Shown here piece by piece: positions 61,656 to 64,000 of a DNA stretch of 64,000 nucleotides (the first letter of the stretch is position 1; every line of letters starts with the position of its first letter). This stretch comes from JAVJSU01 sp040219275 (lineage in GTDB: Bacteria; Chloroflexota; Anaerolineae; Aggregatilineales; Phototrophicaceae), in NCBI GenBank assembly GCA_040219275.1, contig JAVJSU010000042.1, positions 1 through 64,000 of the forward strand, read 5' to 3'. The notes under the pieces were generated by a model. That model did no database searches. It was not told where the DNA came from and was given only the letters and a program-made list of their open reading frames with translations. The position numbers and the translations under genes are program-made.

Positions 61656-61692
61656 AAACGAGCGCATGAGATTATCATGCGCTCGTTTTTTT
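61656..61692. terminator. bidirectional intrinsic terminator
   Basis: ACGAGCGCATGA (61658-61669) pairs with TCATGCGCTCGT (61675-61686), with A-rich left and T-rich right flanks. It lies between the duplicated-domain gene and the convergent cadherin-like gene. Confidence 0.85.
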
Positions 61693-61723
61693 ATGTTTAC
61701 TAAATCACTACTGTCTTTCCGGC

Positions 61724-64000
61724 TTAGGGTGTAGTTTCTTCTACTGCCGGTGCGCTACCTTCGACGGCGACTTGACCACACAGGTTTGCCGCATCAAGCA
61801 CAACCGCAGAAAGCAAACGTGGTCCGTAGCGCACACCGTTCAGGCTGGTCAGCAGATCACCATAGAACAGGTCGATCTGTCGTGCACAGACTGGCGCGCT
61901 AATTTGTAATTCTAAAGTCTGTCCGGGTGCGATGGTGGTGACCGTTGCGTCGAACAAGATTTGTGTATCAATCGTGCCGTCGATGATTTCATAGGATGCC
62001 ATACCGACAGGGTAGGAACACACCGCCGAACGATTGACGATCCGTCCGACGAGGAAACCCGTTTCCGGTAACAACATGCTGGCTTCATGCTTCAAATCCA
62101 CTGCTGGATTATAAACTTCGCTCCCCGGATCACATACCGGCGCATTAACATGAACGGTGACAGTGGCGCTTGAGGTCAAGCCGTTGCCGTCACTCATCGT
62201 ATATTGGAAAATATCCGTGCCGATAAATCCGCTATTCGGTACATAATCCACCGAACCACCGCCGACTGTGACGTTTGCCACACCATTGGCGGGCGGGGTC
62301 ACACTTTCAACGATGCGCGGATTGCCGTCCGGTTCAATGTCATTAGCCAATACGTCAATCGTAATCGGCGTATTGAGTAGCGTCGTCGCCACATCATCAA
62401 CCGCGATGGGCGGATTGTTTGCAGAGTTCACCGTGATGTTCACGGGCGCTTGTGCCGTGCCACCATTACCGTCGCTGATGATATAGCTAAAGGCAGGGGT
62501 GAGTCCACCGAGGATGCCGGGGAATGGTGTAAAGGTTACGGTGTTATTGTCATTAATAACCGCATTCCCACTGCTTCCTTGGATGATGCTCGTTACCGTC
62601 AGGCTGTTGCCGTCACTATCCGAGTCATTATTGAGCACATTCACGGTGACAGGCGTGCCTTCTATCGTCGTCGCGGAATCCGCATTGGCGACAGGCGGGG
62701 TGTTCGGGTCATCAACCGTCACGAAAACCTGTCCGGTATCCGTTCCGCCACGACCATCCTCGATGGTGTAGAAGAACATATCCTCACCGGAAAATCCAGC
62801 CGGCGGCGTATACGCGATTTGATAATCAGGGAAGGTAATCAGCACATCCGCGCCTGCTTCGGTGGTGGTGACAATCCCTACCGTGAGGTTATCCCCATCA
62901 AGATCAAAGTCATTTTCCATCACGTTAATATTGGTCGTCTGTCCGGCGGGTACGGTCAGCGTATCATCTACCGCGACAGGCGGCGTATTTGCACTTGGCT
63001 CAATCGCGAACAGATAGGCGCTTGTGGTTTGGCTATTGCCCGGTGAAAGGTTAATTGCCGATGCCTGTGTCGCGCCAAAGAAATAATTAACCGCACTATC
63101 GTTATTGGTGCGCGTTGTCCCTGAGCCAACCACGCGTGTTGGATCAACCGTGACATCAAATGCTTGCCCGACGGCGGTTGTCCATCCGGCGTATTGAATC
63201 AAATCCGGTGTGGTGGGGTTGAATGATGATGGACCATTAACCGACCCATTAACCGAAAATGTCGGCGGGTTCAGGCTGATGTCATTATCTTGCATACGGA
63301 AAAAACCGAATGACGGCGATGGGAAGGCGGTTTCTGTGACTAACGGAATGCCTGCTGGATTGCTTGGCATAAACACCGGACCATCATCACCGGCGATCTG
63401 GAAATCCCACAGATAGCGCAACCCGACGCTGAGGTTACTATTGCCGGTATTCGTCACCCGAACAGAAACAACAATCCGCGAATCTTCATAGGTTGTTCCC
63501 ACCACGTTGATGTCCTGCACAATCGTCATGGCATCCGGCGTAAGCGGTGGACCGGGTAGGCGATAGGTCGTGCGAAATCCGCTGGTGCCTATGGTTTCGG
63601 TGGTCAAATAATTGGCAACCAGTGCGGGATTGAGTGAGGCGAATGACAGCCCTAAAACATCAAAAGTCGAATTTAGCCCGACAACATTGGCGCGTTGCAC
63701 ATAATCGGTGCCACTGGTGTAGGAACGGATGGTATTGAAAGATGTGCCGGGATTGGCAGTTGACCCACCAAACAGCACGTTCTGGCGAGAGCCTGTGGCT
63801 AAAGTAATGGGATGCGCTATCCCGGTACGAGCAGTATAGGAGCCGATATTCTGGGTCGTATCGACGAAGACTTCATAGATGCTATTGCCAATAACCCCAT
63901 TGGCTTGCGCGGTAAAACGTGGCGCATTTTGAATCAGCCAGTATTTAGGATCATCGGTGATGGACTCATAATCATCCTGGGCGAACGTTCTGCCAACGAC
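61724..64000 (-). CDS. large cadherin-like surface protein, partial (5' end beyond window)
   Basis: The minus-strand frame is open from the stop at 61724 to the right edge, giving at least 758 residues; the GTG at 63778 is internal, because in-frame sense codons continue (for example VIGNSIYEVFVDTTQNIGSY). The N-terminal visible part is beta-rich. Three cadherin-like/Big_9 modules follow, each with VAVDD or a similar start and an NDxDxDGxxL calcium motif (MENDFDLDGDNLTV, LNNDSDSDGNSLTV, LANDIEPDGNPRIV). The last about 150 residues form a separate domain. No anchor is seen at the C-terminus. It is probably a secreted adhesin. Confidence 0.85.
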   Translation of the reverse strand, partial: VVGRTFAQDDYESITDDPKYWLIQNAPRFTAQANGVIGNSIYEVFVDTTQNIGSYTARTGIAHPITLATGSRQNVLFGGSTANPGTSFNTIRSYTSGTDYVQRANVVGLNSTFDVLGLSFASLNPALVANYLTTETIGTSGFRTTYRLPGPPLTPDAMTIVQDINVVGTTYEDSRIVVSVRVTNTGNSNLSVGLRYLWDFQIAGDDGPVFMPSNPAGIPLVTETAFPSPSFGFFRMQDNDISLNPPTFSVNGSVNGPSSFNPTTPDLIQYAGWTTAVGQAFDVTVDPTRVVGSGTTRTNNDSAVNYFFGATQASAINLSPGNSQTTSAYLFAIEPSANTPPVAVDDTLTVPAGQTTNINVMENDFDLDGDNLTVGIVTTTEAGADVLITFPDYQIAYTPPAGFSGEDMFFYTIEDGRGGTDTGQVFVTVDDPNTPPVANADSATTIEGTPVTVNVLNNDSDSDGNSLTVTSIIQGSSGNAVINDNNTVTFTPFPGILGGLTPAFSYIISDGNGGTAQAPVNITVNSANNPPIAVDDVATTLLNTPITIDVLANDIEPDGNPRIVESVTPPANGVANVTVGGGSVDYVPNSGFIGTDIFQYTMSDGNGLTSSATVTVHVNAPVCDPGSEVYNPAVDLKHEASMLLPETGFLVGRIVNRSAVCSYPVGMASYEIIDGTIDTQILFDATVTTIAPGQTLELQISAPVCARQIDLFYGDLLTSLNGVRYGPRLLSAVVLDAANLCGQVAVEGSAPAVEETTP

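Noticed and set aside
63776..63778. GTG at 63778 as start of the cadherin-like protein
   Set aside because: In-frame codons upstream are sense to the window edge and look like protein (for example NAPRFTAQANGVIGNS), so the gene is truncated by the window.
1..64000. tRNA, rRNA or riboswitch genes
   Set aside because: No cloverleaf-like stretch with a T-loop word, no rRNA likeness and no known riboswitch core was recognised by eye in the gaps; a covariance-model search would be decisive.

Overview
The window looks like chromosomal DNA of an uncultured or little-studied member of the Chloroflexota, probably Anaerolineae-like. This is inferred from gene style: secreted SH3 and cadherin-like proteins, several GT-C type membrane proteins with C-terminal beta domains, a TIR/coiled-coil/WD40 giant protein, a DUF5679-TIR protein and repeat-rich intergenic DNA. 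No rRNA or tRNA gene is seen. Gene density is high, genes lie on both strands in short operons, and there are no phage genes. The only mobile element seen is the end of an ISAs1-like insertion sequence at the left edge.

Left part (1-13.5 kb). After the IS end come two small membrane proteins, an AhpD-like protein, a secreted protein and a decayed copy of that protein's 3' end. A translationally coupled ATPase + DUF4276 pair follows, which looks like a two-gene defence module. Then comes a concentrated NAD/ADP-ribose region on the minus strand. NAD synthetase is split into a separate glutaminase and synthase, with two paralogous NTF2-like proteins between them. After a HEAT-like protein and a DtxR regulator there is a tight four-gene set: macro-domain antitoxin (DarG-like), DarT-like DNA ADP-ribosyltransferase, NUDIX hydrolase and ADP-ribosylglycohydrolase. 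This set is the strongest candidate for an undescribed extended system: writer, eraser, second eraser and a possible free ADP-ribose hydrolase in one run.

Middle part (13.5-35.4 kb). Mostly single genes: SH3 secreted protein, deoC, a GT-C membrane protein carrying an in-frame palindromic repeat, four tandem paralogous small membrane proteins, an RDD protein, an aldo/keto reductase with a divergent AraC regulator, rsmA, an LSDAT/SLOG nucleotide sensor-like protein, a AAA ATPase, an M3 oligopeptidase, a TetR/receiver pair divergent from a cytochrome P450, and several unknowns.

Right part (35.5-64 kb). A 1378-residue TIR-TM-coiled coil-WD40 protein, further membrane glycosyltransferase-like proteins, phosphofructokinase, a receiver protein, a zinc-ribbon/FHA protein, a Kelch surface protein ending in an LPTTG-like anchor, NUDIX and DUF2442 proteins, a GAF protein, a zinc-ribbon/TIR-like protein, a GH-A glycosidase, GNAT, a TipA-like MerR regulator, a HAD phosphatase, then a YtkA-like lipoprotein coupled to a NosR/NapH-like polyferredoxin and a secreted duplicated-domain protein. 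The window ends inside a large cadherin-like surface protein whose reading frame is open to the right edge.

Intergenic DNA carries several families of short palindromic or simple repeats, recorded separately. Start codons were often moved inward from the longest frame because of ribosome binding sites, -10 elements or signal peptides; these choices are stated in each entry.
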